A stretch of 64,000 bases of DNA from Extibacter muris (GTDB lineage: Bacteria; Bacillota; Clostridia; Lachnospirales; Lachnospiraceae), in NCBI RefSeq assembly GCF_004345005.1, contig NZ_SMMX01000006.1, positions 1 to 64,000 on the forward strand. The letters run 5' to 3'. Below are positions 16,565 through 25,646 of this stretch, piece by piece. Within the stretch, counting starts at the first letter, position 1; each line of letters begins with the position of its first letter. Under the pieces are notes generated by a model, which was not told the origin of the DNA, ran no database searches, and worked only from the letters and a program-made list of their open reading frames with translations. The position numbers and the translations under genes were made by a program.

Positions 16565-18721
16565 TTAAGATATTCCCTTCATCGTCAGCTGAATCCGCTT
16601 CTTCTTAAGGTCGACGCTCATTACTTTCACATCCACGATATCTCCGACGCTCACCGCTTCCAGCGGATGTTTGATAAACTTCTTATCCGTTATCTCAGAG
16701 ATATGCACAAGGCCGTCCTGGTGTACGCCGATGTCCACGAACACGCCGAAGTCGATGACATTGCGCACCGTGCCCTTTAAGACCATCCCTTCTGTCAGGT
16801 CCTTCATCTCCAGCACATCCGTCCTCAATATGGGCCTCGGCATCTCATCACGCGGATCCCTGGCAGGCTTCTCAAGCTCTTTCACCATATCCCTGAGTGT
16901 AATCTCTCCGACACCGAGCTCTTTTGCAAGCCGGCTGTAGTCCTTGATCGTAAGCGACAGGCCGGTCAGCTTTCCGCCCCTGATATCCTCTATAGAGAAC
17001 CCTTGCTTCTCAAGCAGCTTTTCGGCCGCCTCATAGGATTCCGGATGTACGCTCGTTGCATCCAGCGGATTGTCACCATTCTGAATCCGCATGAATCCGG
17101 CACACTGTTCATAAGCCTTCGGTCCGAGCTTCGCCACTTTCAGCAGCTGCCTCCGGTTCAAGAACTTTCCATTCTCCTCACGGTATGTGACGATATTCTT
17201 CGCTATCGTCCCCGTGATGCCCGAGATATAGGAGAGCAGCGGGGCAGAAGCCGTATTCAGGTCCACCCCGACTTTATTGACACAGCCTTCCACGACACCG
17301 GAGAGCGTCTCGCTCAGTTTCTTCTGGTTCATGTCATGCTGATACTGTCCTACGCCGATAGATTTCGGGTCTATCTTGACAAGTTCCGCAAGGGGATCTT
17401 GAAGCCTTCTCGCGATAGACGTGGCACTCCGCTGCCCTACATCAAACTTCGGGAACTCCTCTGAAGCCAGCTTGCTCGCAGAGTAGACTGACGCACCGGC
17501 CTCGCTCACGATGACATACTGTACCTTCTCAGGTATCTCTTTCAGAAGCTCCACGATGAACTGTTCTGATTCCCTGGACGCAGTCCCATTGCCGAGCGAT
17601 ATGAGTGTGATATTGTATTTTTTGATAATTTTCTTGAGCAGGTTCCTGGCTGCCTCCATCTTCTGCGGTGTCGTCGGAGCGGTCGGGTAGATGACCGTCG
17701 TGCCGATGACCTTGCCTGTCGGGTCTACGACTGCCAGCTTGCAGCCCGTGCGGAATGCCGGGTCCCAGCCAAGCACCGTCTGTCCCACGATCGGTGGCTG
17801 CATAAGGAGCTGCTCCAGATTCTTGCCAAACACTTCAATCGCCCCGTCTTCCGCCCGTTCCGTCAGGTCATTCCTGATTTCCCGCTCGATGGCAGGCGCA
17901 ATCAGCCTCTTGTAGCTGTCTTCTGCCACCTCTTTCAGAACAGGAGCCGTATATGGGTTGTCCGAGACGATCGTCTTCTTCTCCAGATACCGGATGATGT
18001 CTTCCTCCGGCGCTTCTACCTTGACCGTCAGAAACTTCTCCTTCTCTCCCCTGTTCAGTGCCAGCACGCGATGTCCAGCCAGCCTGCTGACAGGCTCTTC
18101 AAAATCATAATACATTTCATAGACAGATTCCGCTTTTTCATCCTTCGCTTGAGACACGACGCGGCCTTTCTGGGCTGTGAGCTTCCGTATCCATATGCGG
18201 TAATCCGCCTCATCAGATATGCGTTCGGCTATGATGTCTTTCGCCCCGTCCACAGCCTCCTTAACCGTGCCGACTCCTTTTTCCTCATCTACATAAGGCA
18301 GCGCCTCTTCTTCCAGAGGATGTGCGAGCTCCTGAGAGAGGATGAGGTCTGCCAGCGGTTCCAGCCCCTTCTCTTTGGCAATCATTGCCCGCGTCCTTCT
18401 CTTGGGCCGGTATGGACGGTACAGGTCTTCCACGACGACGAGCGTCTCTGCAGCCAGTATCTGCCTCTTCAGCTCTTCCGTCATATTGCCCTGTTCCTCG
18501 ATGCTTGACAGCACCTGCTCTTTTTTCTCTTCCAGGCTGCGCAGATACGTAAGCCGTTCAAAGAGCTTGCGGAGCTGTTCATCATCCAGCGTTCCCGTTG
18601 CCTCTTTCCTATATCTGGCAATAAACGGGATCGTATTGCCTTCACCGATCAGATTGACCGCGGCGTCCACCTGCCATCTCTTGACGCTTAATTCTTCAGT
18701 TATTTTCTGATTAATATCCAT
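16565..18721 (-). CDS. tex: Tex family RNA-binding transcription accessory protein
   Basis: Tex (718 residues) is a multidomain nucleic-acid-binding protein. Order: N-terminal helical Tex region (1-190), YqgF/RuvC-like domain (about 325-460, with LGWDPAFRTGCKLAVVD), helix-hairpin-helix domains (about 490-560, ISGITGTIAKNIVTYREENG) and an S1 domain (645-715, GMVLKGTVRNVIDFGVFVDIG). The whole is intact and of normal length. Its job in transcription or RNA turnover in clostridia is not settled. Confidence 0.96.
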   Translation of the reverse strand: MDINQKITEELSVKRWQVDAAVNLIGEGNTIPFIARYRKEATGTLDDEQLRKLFERLTYLRSLEEKKEQVLSSIEEQGNMTEELKRQILAAETLVVVEDLYRPYRPKRRTRAMIAKEKGLEPLADLILSQELAHPLEEEALPYVDEEKGVGTVKEAVDGAKDIIAERISDEADYRIWIRKLTAQKGRVVSQAKDEKAESVYEMYYDFEEPVSRLAGHRVLALNRGEKEKFLTVKVEAPEEDIIRYLEKKTIVSDNPYTAPVLKEVAEDSYKRLIAPAIEREIRNDLTERAEDGAIEVFGKNLEQLLMQPPIVGQTVLGWDPAFRTGCKLAVVDPTGKVIGTTVIYPTAPTTPQKMEAARNLLKKIIKKYNITLISLGNGTASRESEQFIVELLKEIPEKVQYVIVSEAGASVYSASKLASEEFPKFDVGQRSATSIARRLQDPLAELVKIDPKSIGVGQYQHDMNQKKLSETLSGVVEGCVNKVGVDLNTASAPLLSYISGITGTIAKNIVTYREENGKFLNRRQLLKVAKLGPKAYEQCAGFMRIQNGDNPLDATSVHPESYEAAEKLLEKQGFSIEDIRGGKLTGLSLTIKDYSRLAKELGVGEITLRDMVKELEKPARDPRDEMPRPILRTDVLEMKDLTEGMVLKGTVRNVIDFGVFVDIGVHQDGLVHISEITDKKFIKHPLEAVSVGDIVDVKVMSVDLKKKRIQLTMKGIS

Positions 18722-18784
18722 GTAAATGTATTCCCCTTTATTTTATATAAGCACTAAGCTATATTGTAATCGAAAAGAAAGCGC

Positions 18785-18846
18785 TTTTCAACCCGCACCC
18801 TTGCTTTATTTGCAATACAGAGTTTACCCTGTTTCATGTTGAAAAA
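18785..18846. repeat. direct repeat copy A flanking molybdenum block
   Basis: This 62-bp stretch matches 26718-26777 closely: TTTTCAAC, then GCAATACAGAGTT, CTGTTTC and GTTGAAAAA in the same order and orientation. It includes a one-mismatch version (18817-18832) of the palindrome ACAGAGTTCACTCTGT found before the TetR gene. The -10 of the TetR promoter is not conserved here. Confidence 0.75.
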
Positions 18847-18910
18847 TGATCTTTTCTAAATTAGGAGGTAATTCCGTTTTCCAGTACAAGATATTTCACA
18901 AATGCATAAA

Positions 18911-18940
18911 AAAGCGACGAGTTTTTACTCGTCAACTTTT
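18911..18940. terminator. terminator downstream of molybdenum operon
   Basis: Hairpin GACGAG-TTTTTA-CTCGTC (18916-18933) with an A-tract on one side and a T-tract on the other, so it can act on both strands. On the minus strand it follows the xanthine-dehydrogenase remnant. Confidence 0.75.
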
Positions 18941-19577
18941 TTCATGCGTTTGACCTGGATTTCATATCCTTTAATGCTTCCAATTCCCCGGCCGTATTGG
19001 CATTTGTAAAACTGTGTCCCGACTGCAATGGATACCGCATTGGCTATGGTACAGAATCTTAATCTCTCCTGTCTATGTATGCAATACTATCCAGCGGGAT
19101 ACCCAGTACCTCGGAAATCATCATGCATCGTGTTGTTACCGACCCATTACCCATATCTGAGGTTCCGGTAGTAAATACTATGGTGCCATCCTCGTTCATC
19201 TTCATGGTAATGCCCGTGACATCCGGCATAAACGGGAACATGTATGTACCGTGAGAGCCACACCCCATACCGACTCCAATCGGTGAGCTTCCCTGCCGCG
19301 TCATATTCGGCAATGGAGACGTGAGTCTCTATTGCGCAATGATCTGCCGCAGGCATTTCAAACGTCTTGTATAGGTGCGGGATGCAGTTTTAAGTGCCGC
19401 TTCCTTGCATGAGGATGTGAAGAAAAAAGCATTTTTACATAAAGCATGCACGGAAGCTTCATATCTCCCGTATCTAATCTGTCCGGTCACTTTCAGTGAC
19501 GCATCACGGACCGGTACACTTGCTCCGAGCATACCATTTTTAGGGATTTCACATGCCATTATTTTTCCCCTCCTCAA
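18925..19577 (-). pseudogene. xanthine dehydrogenase / aldehyde oxidase large-subunit remnant
   Basis: Only islands of a normally 700-plus-residue molybdenum hydroxylase survive, in three frames. They are the N-terminus (IPKNGMLGASVPVRDASLKVTG, positions 19559-19480), the segment ETHVSIAEYDAAGKLT (about 19330), the stretch MKMNEDGTIVFTTGTSDMGNG leading to VLGIPLDSIAYID (about 19210-19070), and a C-terminal piece TIANAVSIAVGTQ (about 19050). Large internal deletions and frameshifts separate them. It is the last member of the molybdenum operon, so the enzyme this operon once served appears lost, at least here. Confidence 0.82.
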
Positions 19578-19613
19578 TTAATAATTCCCCTGCTCATTTC
19601 ACTGCCGCAACAA

Positions 19614-20675
19614 TCAATATTTCTCACTCTCTAACAGCAGCAGCTTACCTTCCTTAAGATATACTTCATTGGGAATGTTCTGTCTCTTTGCCTCAAACCG
19701 GTCTTTTCCAATCTTCCACTGTATAGGTTCTTTCGCGTTTTCACTGGTATAAAATGCTATGTTGTATTCAAACAGGTCTTCTGTTACTCTTGGTCCGCAG
19801 ACTGGAAATACAAGGTACGGCTCTTCCTGCGGCTTTTCTATCTGGAATTCATGGGCACGGATTGCCACCCCGCTAAGGTTATCCGGAAGCTTCCGCCGCA
19901 TCTGAAACTTCATATCCCACGCTTTGACATCTGCTGTCCTGTCCCCCTCCTGCCTTGCTTGTGCAATATTCTTGCATCCGGTTAATTTCGCCGCCGCAAA
20001 GCTGCCCGGATTATTAAATACTTGTTTCGTATCCCCTTTTCCTTTTACTGCACCTTCATCCAGTATGAACAGCTCTTCACTAAACCGGTAGATTTCATCC
20101 CGGTTATGGGACACCATAATAACCGTTCCCCCGTAGTCTTCCAGAATCTCTAACAGCTCCTGCTGCATCTTATCTCTCAGATGGATATCTAAGGCAGAAA
20201 AAGGTTCATCCAAAAGCAGGATTCTCGGATTACAGACGAGTATCCTTGCCAGTGCCGCACGCTGCTGCTGTCCCCCGGACAATTGCCGTGGCAGACGATT
20301 CCGCAGACTTTCTATCTGGAACCGTTCCATCATCTGTTCCACTTTTTCTTTTCGTTCTGCTTTTGTACCCCGGATGCCGATTCCAATATTTTTTTCCACT
20401 GACATCGTGGGAAAAAGCGCATAATTCTGAAAGAGATAACCGATGCTTCTTTCCCGCGGTTTTAAATTTATTTTAGCTTTTGCATCAAAGTAGACATTCT
20501 GCTCCACCTTAACAATACCGGCATCCGGCTTTACAATCCCGGAAATGCAACGAAGCGTCATGCTTTTTCCGCATCCCGACGCTCCAAGTATCCCTATTCT
20601 CTTACTGTCACTTTTAACATCCACATCCAGCATAAAACCGCCGAAGTCTTTTTTCACACAGATATGTACAGCCAT
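19614..20675 (-). CDS. modC: molybdate ABC transporter ATP-binding protein ModC
   Basis: The ATPase domain occupies residues 1-230: Walker A GASGCGKS near residue 31, Q-loop LFQNYALFP, signature LSGGQQQR and Walker B ILLLDEPFSALD. About 120 further residues form a C-terminal regulatory-like domain without a clear TOBE signature. With modB and modA just upstream it makes a molybdate (or tungstate) importer. Confidence 0.92.
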   Translation of the reverse strand: MAVHICVKKDFGGFMLDVDVKSDSKRIGILGASGCGKSMTLRCISGIVKPDAGIVKVEQNVYFDAKAKINLKPRERSIGYLFQNYALFPTMSVEKNIGIGIRGTKAERKEKVEQMMERFQIESLRNRLPRQLSGGQQQRAALARILVCNPRILLLDEPFSALDIHLRDKMQQELLEILEDYGGTVIMVSHNRDEIYRFSEELFILDEGAVKGKGDTKQVFNNPGSFAAAKLTGCKNIAQARQEGDRTADVKAWDMKFQMRRKLPDNLSGVAIRAHEFQIEKPQEEPYLVFPVCGPRVTEDLFEYNIAFYTSENAKEPIQWKIGKDRFEAKRQNIPNEVYLKEGKLLLLESEKY

Positions 20676-20694
20676 TTATCCATTCTCTTTTCTT

Positions 20695-21399
20695 TTACCA
20701 TGGTTCTATATGGTTCATTTGCTTTCCAATTGCGGCATTCATCAGCACGATGATAACGAATGCTATGACCATAATAATCGCCACCCACACACCGGCCGTC
20801 AGAAAGTCCCCATCCTGAATGACCATTGCGATTTTCTGGGATATCGTTCCGGTCTTTCCAGCAATGTTTCCCGCCAGCATGGATGTCGCCCCGTACTCTC
20901 CCAAGGCTCTGGCAAAGGTCAATATTGTTCCGGCAAAAACCCCCGGCCCCGCCGTCGGTATCACCACTTGCCAGAATATCCGCACATCAGACATGCCGAG
21001 GGTACGTCCCGCATAGACAAGATTCACATCAATCTGCTCAAATGCGGCTCTTGCATTGCGGTACATCAATGGAAATGCTATCACGGCAGCCGCCAGTATA
21101 CACCCGAGAAAACTTTGCACCACTTTTATATCAAAAGTCTCAAATAAATACGCTCCAAATGGACGCCTCGTACTAAAGATAAGCAACAGGAAAAAACCCG
21201 CAACCGTAGGTGGAAGCACCATGGGCAGCGTCAATAGGCCATCAACCACCGCTTTCACTGCCGGCCTCGCTTTTATCACTTTTCTCGCTGCAAAAATGCC
21301 AAGAAAAAAGGAGAGAACCGTTGCGATAATTCCTGTTTTCAACGATATCCATAACGGACTGAAATCCAGCCCCTTTATAATTTCCCAAAACTCATCCAC
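20695..21399 (-). CDS. modB: molybdate ABC transporter permease ModB
   Basis: 234-residue permease with about five transmembrane helices. The PTVAGFFLLL segment and the EAA-type loop QIDVNLVYAGRTLGMSDVRIFWQVVIPTA are typical for ModB. It lies between modA and modC in the expected order with short gaps. Confidence 0.93.
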   Translation of the reverse strand: MDEFWEIIKGLDFSPLWISLKTGIIATVLSFFLGIFAARKVIKARPAVKAVVDGLLTLPMVLPPTVAGFFLLLIFSTRRPFGAYLFETFDIKVVQSFLGCILAAAVIAFPLMYRNARAAFEQIDVNLVYAGRTLGMSDVRIFWQVVIPTAGPGVFAGTILTFARALGEYGATSMLAGNIAGKTGTISQKIAMVIQDGDFLTAGVWVAIIMVIAFVIIVLMNAAIGKQMNHIEPW

Positions 21400-21441
21400 C
21401 GATTTCTCCCCCCTTTTTTATTACCTTTTATTCATATATTT

Positions 21442-22314
21442 CTACCGTTCCACATCGGTATCAAAGTAGTAGTTGTCAAACACTGCTTTTGCATCATCGG
21501 AGAGGATGAATTCGTAAAAATCCTCTGCCGCCTTCATCTGCGTATCATCTGCTTCTTTATTATCCACAAGGCACACCGGATAAATGACATTACCTGTCAA
21601 ATCATAACTTACTGTCTGCAGAATGTCCAGCTTATCTTCATATCCGTATGTATCGGAATAATAGGTCGTACCGACCTCGCAAGCACCTTCCGCTACTGCA
21701 ATCAATACTTTGCTTACATTATACTGTTCACTGATCTCCACACCGCCAAGCGCTTCAGATACCTCCGCAGACGTATATTCAGATGCGTCTTCCTTACCGC
21801 TTAATACCCCAAGTTTCACAAAAGCTTCTCTCGTATATTTTCCTACCGGCACACTTCCGCCTGCCAGCGCAATACTGGAAGCATCCTGCAAATTTTCTAA
21901 TCCGGCTACTTTTGTGTCACTGTCTTTTAATGATATCAGGACTACCTGATTATTTACTACATTCGCCCTTGTGCCTGCCTTCACAAGTCCGTCTGTTTCC
22001 AATTGATCCATCTGCTTTTGTGCTGCCGAAAAGAAGATATCACATTCGTAACCTTCTTCAATCTGGGTCAGCAGGGTGCCTGAGCTGTCTGCGTTAAATG
22101 TAATCTTCACTTCCGGATGTTCTTTATGATAAGCCTCTGCCAGTTCCTGCATGACCGTATTCAAGCTTGCTGCAATAAATACCCGAATTTCCGTTTCTTC
22201 TGTTTCCTGCTTTGTGTCTGCCTCTGCCTTGTCACTGCCACTTTTGGATGAGCAGCCTGTAATGCCTGCTGTCATACATAATACCAGTAATACGGAAAAT
22301 ACCTTTTTTTTCAT
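21442..22314 (-). CDS. modA: molybdate-binding lipoprotein ModA
   Basis: Periplasmic-binding-type lipoprotein of about 290 residues. The signal peptide ends in the lipobox TAGITGC, followed by an acidic linker. IRVFIAASLNTVMQELAEAYHKE and FNADSSGTLLTQIEEGYECDIFFSA are the ModA anion-binding segments. I start it at 22314 (MKKKVF), preceded by AGAAAGGAA; the frame continues upstream to 22356, overlapping the MOSC gene, which is less likely. Confidence 0.93.
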   Translation of the reverse strand: MKKKVFSVLLVLCMTAGITGCSSKSGSDKAEADTKQETEETEIRVFIAASLNTVMQELAEAYHKEHPEVKITFNADSSGTLLTQIEEGYECDIFFSAAQKQMDQLETDGLVKAGTRANVVNNQVVLISLKDSDTKVAGLENLQDASSIALAGGSVPVGKYTREAFVKLGVLSGKEDASEYTSAEVSEALGGVEISEQYNVSKVLIAVAEGACEVGTTYYSDTYGYEDKLDILQTVSYDLTGNVIYPVCLVDNKEADDTQMKAAEDFYEFILSDDAKAVFDNYYFDTDVER

Positions 22315-22333
22315 AGCTGAGTTCCTTTCTGCT

Positions 22334-22765
22334 TTATTCAATAATGTTGATCTCATCTCCCGGCTGAATGTGTCCGCCTTTCAATACCTCGGTAAATACG
22401 CCTTCCCTGGGCATAATACAATCCCCCATGACTTTATATATCTCACAATGTGCATGACATTGCTTGCCGATCTGTGTCAGCCGGAGTACTGCATCCCCAA
22501 CCTGAAACCGGGTTCCTATGGGAAGTCTGCTTAAATCATACCCCTCCACAATCAGGTTTTCACCAAATGCACCGAATTCTACTTCCGCACCTTTCTTTCG
22601 GAAATCCTCTATCTTCTCAAAGGATAACAGACTGACCTGCCTGTGCCATTTCCCCGCATGGGCATCTCCCGCAATTCCCCAATCTTCCCGGAGCTCTGCC
22701 TGATATACTTCTTGTTTTTGTGTCCCTTTTTTTTCACTGACACATATCCCTTTAATTACGCCCAT
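22334..22765 (-). CDS. MOSC domain protein
   Basis: A 143-residue stand-alone MOSC domain (the domain found at the C-terminus of Moco sulfurases). GDAHAGKWHRQVSLLS and GAFGENLIVEGYDLSRLPIG are the family blocks, and the conserved cysteine is in GKQCHAHC. Stand-alone forms are found in molybdenum clusters, where a role in sulfur transfer to the cofactor of hydroxylases is proposed. It lies 2 nt after moaA. Confidence 0.88.
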   Translation of the reverse strand: MGVIKGICVSEKKGTQKQEVYQAELREDWGIAGDAHAGKWHRQVSLLSFEKIEDFRKKGAEVEFGAFGENLIVEGYDLSRLPIGTRFQVGDAVLRLTQIGKQCHAHCEIYKVMGDCIMPREGVFTEVLKGGHIQPGDEINIIE

Positions 22766-22767
22766 GT

Positions 22768-23733
22768 CTATCCTCCTATCTGCCTCATGTCTTTCTTTTC
22801 TGTAATCGCCGCTTCCTGCTCAAACTGATGCATTCCTGGTTTATGTATAATCGCTTTTTCAATCTGCCGCCGAACCTTTGCCCGGTCCCCTAACCGAACT
22901 GCCTCCTTTACAGAAATACTCTCTCCAAAACAGAGGCATGGCTTCAACTGTCCTGTTGACGTTAAGCGGATACGGTTACACTTGCTGCAGAATTTCCCAT
23001 GTATTGCACTAATGAATCCAATACTGCCTCTAAACCCGGCTATTTTATAGTAAATGGCAGGGCCGTTCCCATGCAGGCTTTCATCTCGTATGGCCGCCCC
23101 AAATTTCTCTTTTATCTTTTCTAAAACAACAGTATTGGCTATTGTCTCATAGGATTTCCCATGCCCTATAGGCATCATCTCTATAAACCGCACATCCAAC
23201 GGATAGATTTCAGCTAATCTGGCAATGGACTTCCACGCTTCCTCATTCATATCACGCTGCAGAACGGTGTTCACCTTTATCCGAATACCAAGCTCCTGGC
23301 TTTGGGCTATTCCTTTTAAAACAGCGGGAAGAGCATCAAACCCGGTGATCTCACGATAGTTCTCCTGGTCTAATGTATCCAGGCTAACGTTAATCCCATC
23401 GATACCGGCCTTTTTTAAGTCCCCGGCATATTCCGGCAGCAGAACTCCATTCGTCGTAAGAGTCACCTGTGTAATTCCGGGGATCCTCTTCAGGCTGTGT
23501 ACCAAAGACACGCAGTCTTTTCTTACAAGCGGCTCTCCCCCTGTTATCTTAAGCTTATGGATACCGAGCGCTGCGGCCTCTTTGCAGATCAGTTCAATCT
23601 CATCCAACGTAAGAATCTCATCTCTTGGCAAAAGTTCTATACCGTCAGGCATACAATACCTGCATCTTAGATTACAGCGGTCAGTAATAGACAGGCGCAT
23701 ATAATCTATTTCTCTTTCATATGTATCTTTCAT
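22768..23733 (-). CDS. moaA: GTP 3',8-cyclase MoaA
   Basis: MoaA is a radical SAM enzyme for the first step of molybdopterin synthesis. The N-terminal cluster motif is CNLRCRYC near residue 20, followed by the GGEPLVRK SAM-binding motif. The second cluster motif is CSKCNRIR with a further Cys in PCLCFG near residue 265-285. The C-terminus ends in Gly-Gly, as required for activity. The start overlaps the preceding gene by ATGA. Confidence 0.96.
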   Translation of the reverse strand: MKDTYEREIDYMRLSITDRCNLRCRYCMPDGIELLPRDEILTLDEIELICKEAAALGIHKLKITGGEPLVRKDCVSLVHSLKRIPGITQVTLTTNGVLLPEYAGDLKKAGIDGINVSLDTLDQENYREITGFDALPAVLKGIAQSQELGIRIKVNTVLQRDMNEEAWKSIARLAEIYPLDVRFIEMMPIGHGKSYETIANTVVLEKIKEKFGAAIRDESLHGNGPAIYYKIAGFRGSIGFISAIHGKFCSKCNRIRLTSTGQLKPCLCFGESISVKEAVRLGDRAKVRRQIEKAIIHKPGMHQFEQEAAITEKKDMRQIGG

Positions 23734-24761
23734 AATCCGGCCCCTTTACCAAAACCACAATTTGGATATGTACACACATCACAGGATAAACACAGGCCGC
23801 CTTCTCCCATGCTGATAAAATCCGATGCCGCAAGCCTCTCCCCCGCCAGCACCCTCGGCAGTATTAAGTCAAAAATGGTTCTTTTCGCGTACATCACACA
23901 GCCCGGCAGCCCAATGACCGGCACTCCATTTTTACCGTAGGACAAGAGAAACATCGCTCCCGGAAGCACCGGTGCACCATAGGTGATAATGTGAGCGCCT
24001 GTATTCTTTATTGCAAGCGGGGTGCGGTCGTCCGGGTCTACGCTCATCCCTCCGGTACAAATAATCATATCCATTCCATTTTTCTGCATCTTTAAAATCG
24101 CCGCGGTAATCATCTCATGATTATCATCACAAATATCGTGCATAACCATCCGGCTTCCATACTCTTTTAATTTTTCTTCCAGAACAGGGGTAAATGCATC
24201 TTTTATTCTTCCTTTATACATTTCGCTGCCTGTTGTAATTACACCCACTTTTTTAGGCTCAATTGGCAAAATTTGAAAAACAGATCCTCCTTTCCCTGCT
24301 TCTTCCGCCTTTTCTAATTTTTCTTTCTCTATCATCAGCGGAATAATCCTCGTACCTGCAATCTTATCTCCCTTTTTTATAGGAAAATCACCATGCCTTG
24401 AGGCAATCATCATCTCGCCCAATGCATTGATCTTGTGAAGCTTTGGACGGTCTATCTTCAATAAACCATCACAATCGGCAATCAGTTCAATCTTCCCTTC
24501 TTTCACTTCACTGCCATGCATGTGATTTCCTTTGCAAATATGATATAAGACAGCCGCCGCATCATTTTCATGTATCACATGTTCGCTGTTTTCCCAAATA
24601 TACAGATGCTCCTTACCGACGCTTAACAGAAGCGGAATATCCTCTTCCCGCACAATGTGTCCTTTCCGGAACACCGCATCTTTCGTCACACCCGGTATAA
24701 TCTGTGTAATATCATGGCAGAGCATATGTCCGACTGAATCTTCTGTCCTCACCATTTTCAT
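23730..24761 (-). CDS. MoeA/MogA-like molybdopterin-binding protein with Cys-rich tail
   Basis: 343-residue protein. The region of residues 165-310 is a MoCF-biosynthesis fold (VGVITTGSEMYKGRIKDAF, MDMIICTGGMSVDPDDRTPLAIKN, GVPVIGLPGCVMYA). The N-terminal part is unlike classical MoeA and lacks its long domain. The C-terminus carries CLSCDVCTYPNCGFGKG, four cysteines suited to binding a metal or an iron-sulfur cluster. Proteins like this accompany xdhC-like and modE-like genes in clostridial hydroxylase operons and may insert molybdenum. Exact step unknown. Confidence 0.8.
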   Translation of the reverse strand: MKMVRTEDSVGHMLCHDITQIIPGVTKDAVFRKGHIVREEDIPLLLSVGKEHLYIWENSEHVIHENDAAAVLYHICKGNHMHGSEVKEGKIELIADCDGLLKIDRPKLHKINALGEMMIASRHGDFPIKKGDKIAGTRIIPLMIEKEKLEKAEEAGKGGSVFQILPIEPKKVGVITTGSEMYKGRIKDAFTPVLEEKLKEYGSRMVMHDICDDNHEMITAAILKMQKNGMDMIICTGGMSVDPDDRTPLAIKNTGAHIITYGAPVLPGAMFLLSYGKNGVPVIGLPGCVMYAKRTIFDLILPRVLAGERLAASDFISMGEGGLCLSCDVCTYPNCGFGKGAGL

Positions 24762-24779
24762 ATATATAATCCCCCTCCG

Positions 24780-25265
24780 TCATTGGCCGTCTACGCTTAT
24801 ATAATCCCCGCTCTTTCCGCCGGTTTTCTCCAGCAGATGGATATCTGTCATTACCATGCTTTTATCCATGGCCTTACACATATCATATATGGTCAGCAGC
24901 GCCACACTTACACCTGTCAGCGCCTCCATCTCCACACCTGTCTTCCCGTCTGTTTTGACGGAGCAGACTGCCCGTATTTCACTGTCTTCCTCGTTGATGT
25001 CAAAATCAATGGTGCATTTCCGGATAAGAAGTACGTGACACATTGGGATGATTGCCGCCGTCTGTTTCACTGCCATGATTCCTGCCACTTGGGCCACCCC
25101 AAGCACATCTCCTTTTGCAGCAGACTGCTGCACAACAGCGAGGATAACTTCGGGTTTTGTCTTAATAATTCCGGCCGCCGCTGCCGTTCTGTCCGTCACC
25201 TTCTTTTCAGATACATCTACCATTATCGCATTTCCTGCATTGTCAAAATGTGTAAATTCGCTCAA
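24780..25265 (-). CDS. moaC: cyclic pyranopterin monophosphate synthase MoaC
   Basis: MoaC acts after MoaA to form cyclic pyranopterin monophosphate. The 161-residue protein shows the family blocks MVDVSEKKVTDRTAAA, KGDVLGVAQVAGIMAVKQT, IPMCHVLLI and TGVEMEALTGVSVALLTIYDMCK. It lies in the moaA operon. moaD, moaE and mogA are not in the window. Confidence 0.96.
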   Translation of the reverse strand: MSEFTHFDNAGNAIMVDVSEKKVTDRTAAAAGIIKTKPEVILAVVQQSAAKGDVLGVAQVAGIMAVKQTAAIIPMCHVLLIRKCTIDFDINEEDSEIRAVCSVKTDGKTGVEMEALTGVSVALLTIYDMCKAMDKSMVMTDIHLLEKTGGKSGDYISVDGQ

Positions 25266-25271
25266 CGTATT

Positions 25272-25634
25272 TTACTCCTGACTATTCATATTTTCAAATA
25301 ACTTCTGCGCATACTCTTTAATCTGCCTGTCCACTTCCGAGTACACTCTCATCAATTCTTTCCCCTGTTCCGTCACGATACAGCCGCCGCCGTTTTTCCC
25401 GCCGTGAAGTCTATGTACCAGCGGAAAGCCAAGTTCCTTTTCCGCTGTGTTCAGAATTTTCCATGCTTTAGAATAAGAAATCTTTGAAATTCTGCATGCA
25501 TCCTTCATGGTTCCCGTTGATACCAGCTCTTTTAAAAGCATGGCAACTCCCGGTCCGAAAAACACATTGTCCCCAGCCATTCTTACAGTAATTACGGGAC
25601 GATACCGCGTCTTATTTCCTGACTTTGCCTCCAT
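25272..25634 (-). CDS. ModE-type winged-helix regulator
   Basis: A 120-residue protein matching only the N-terminal DNA-binding domain of ModE (GPGVAMLLKELVSTGTMKDACRISKISYSKAWKIL, then HGGKNGGGCIVTEQGKEL). The C-terminal molybdate-binding domain is absent, so metal sensing would need a partner or does not occur. It probably regulates this molybdenum operon; no operator could be assigned. Confidence 0.85.
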   Translation of the reverse strand: MEAKSGNKTRYRPVITVRMAGDNVFFGPGVAMLLKELVSTGTMKDACRISKISYSKAWKILNTAEKELGFPLVHRLHGGKNGGGCIVTEQGKELMRVYSEVDRQIKEYAQKLFENMNSQE

Positions 25635-25646
25635 TTTTCTTCTCCT

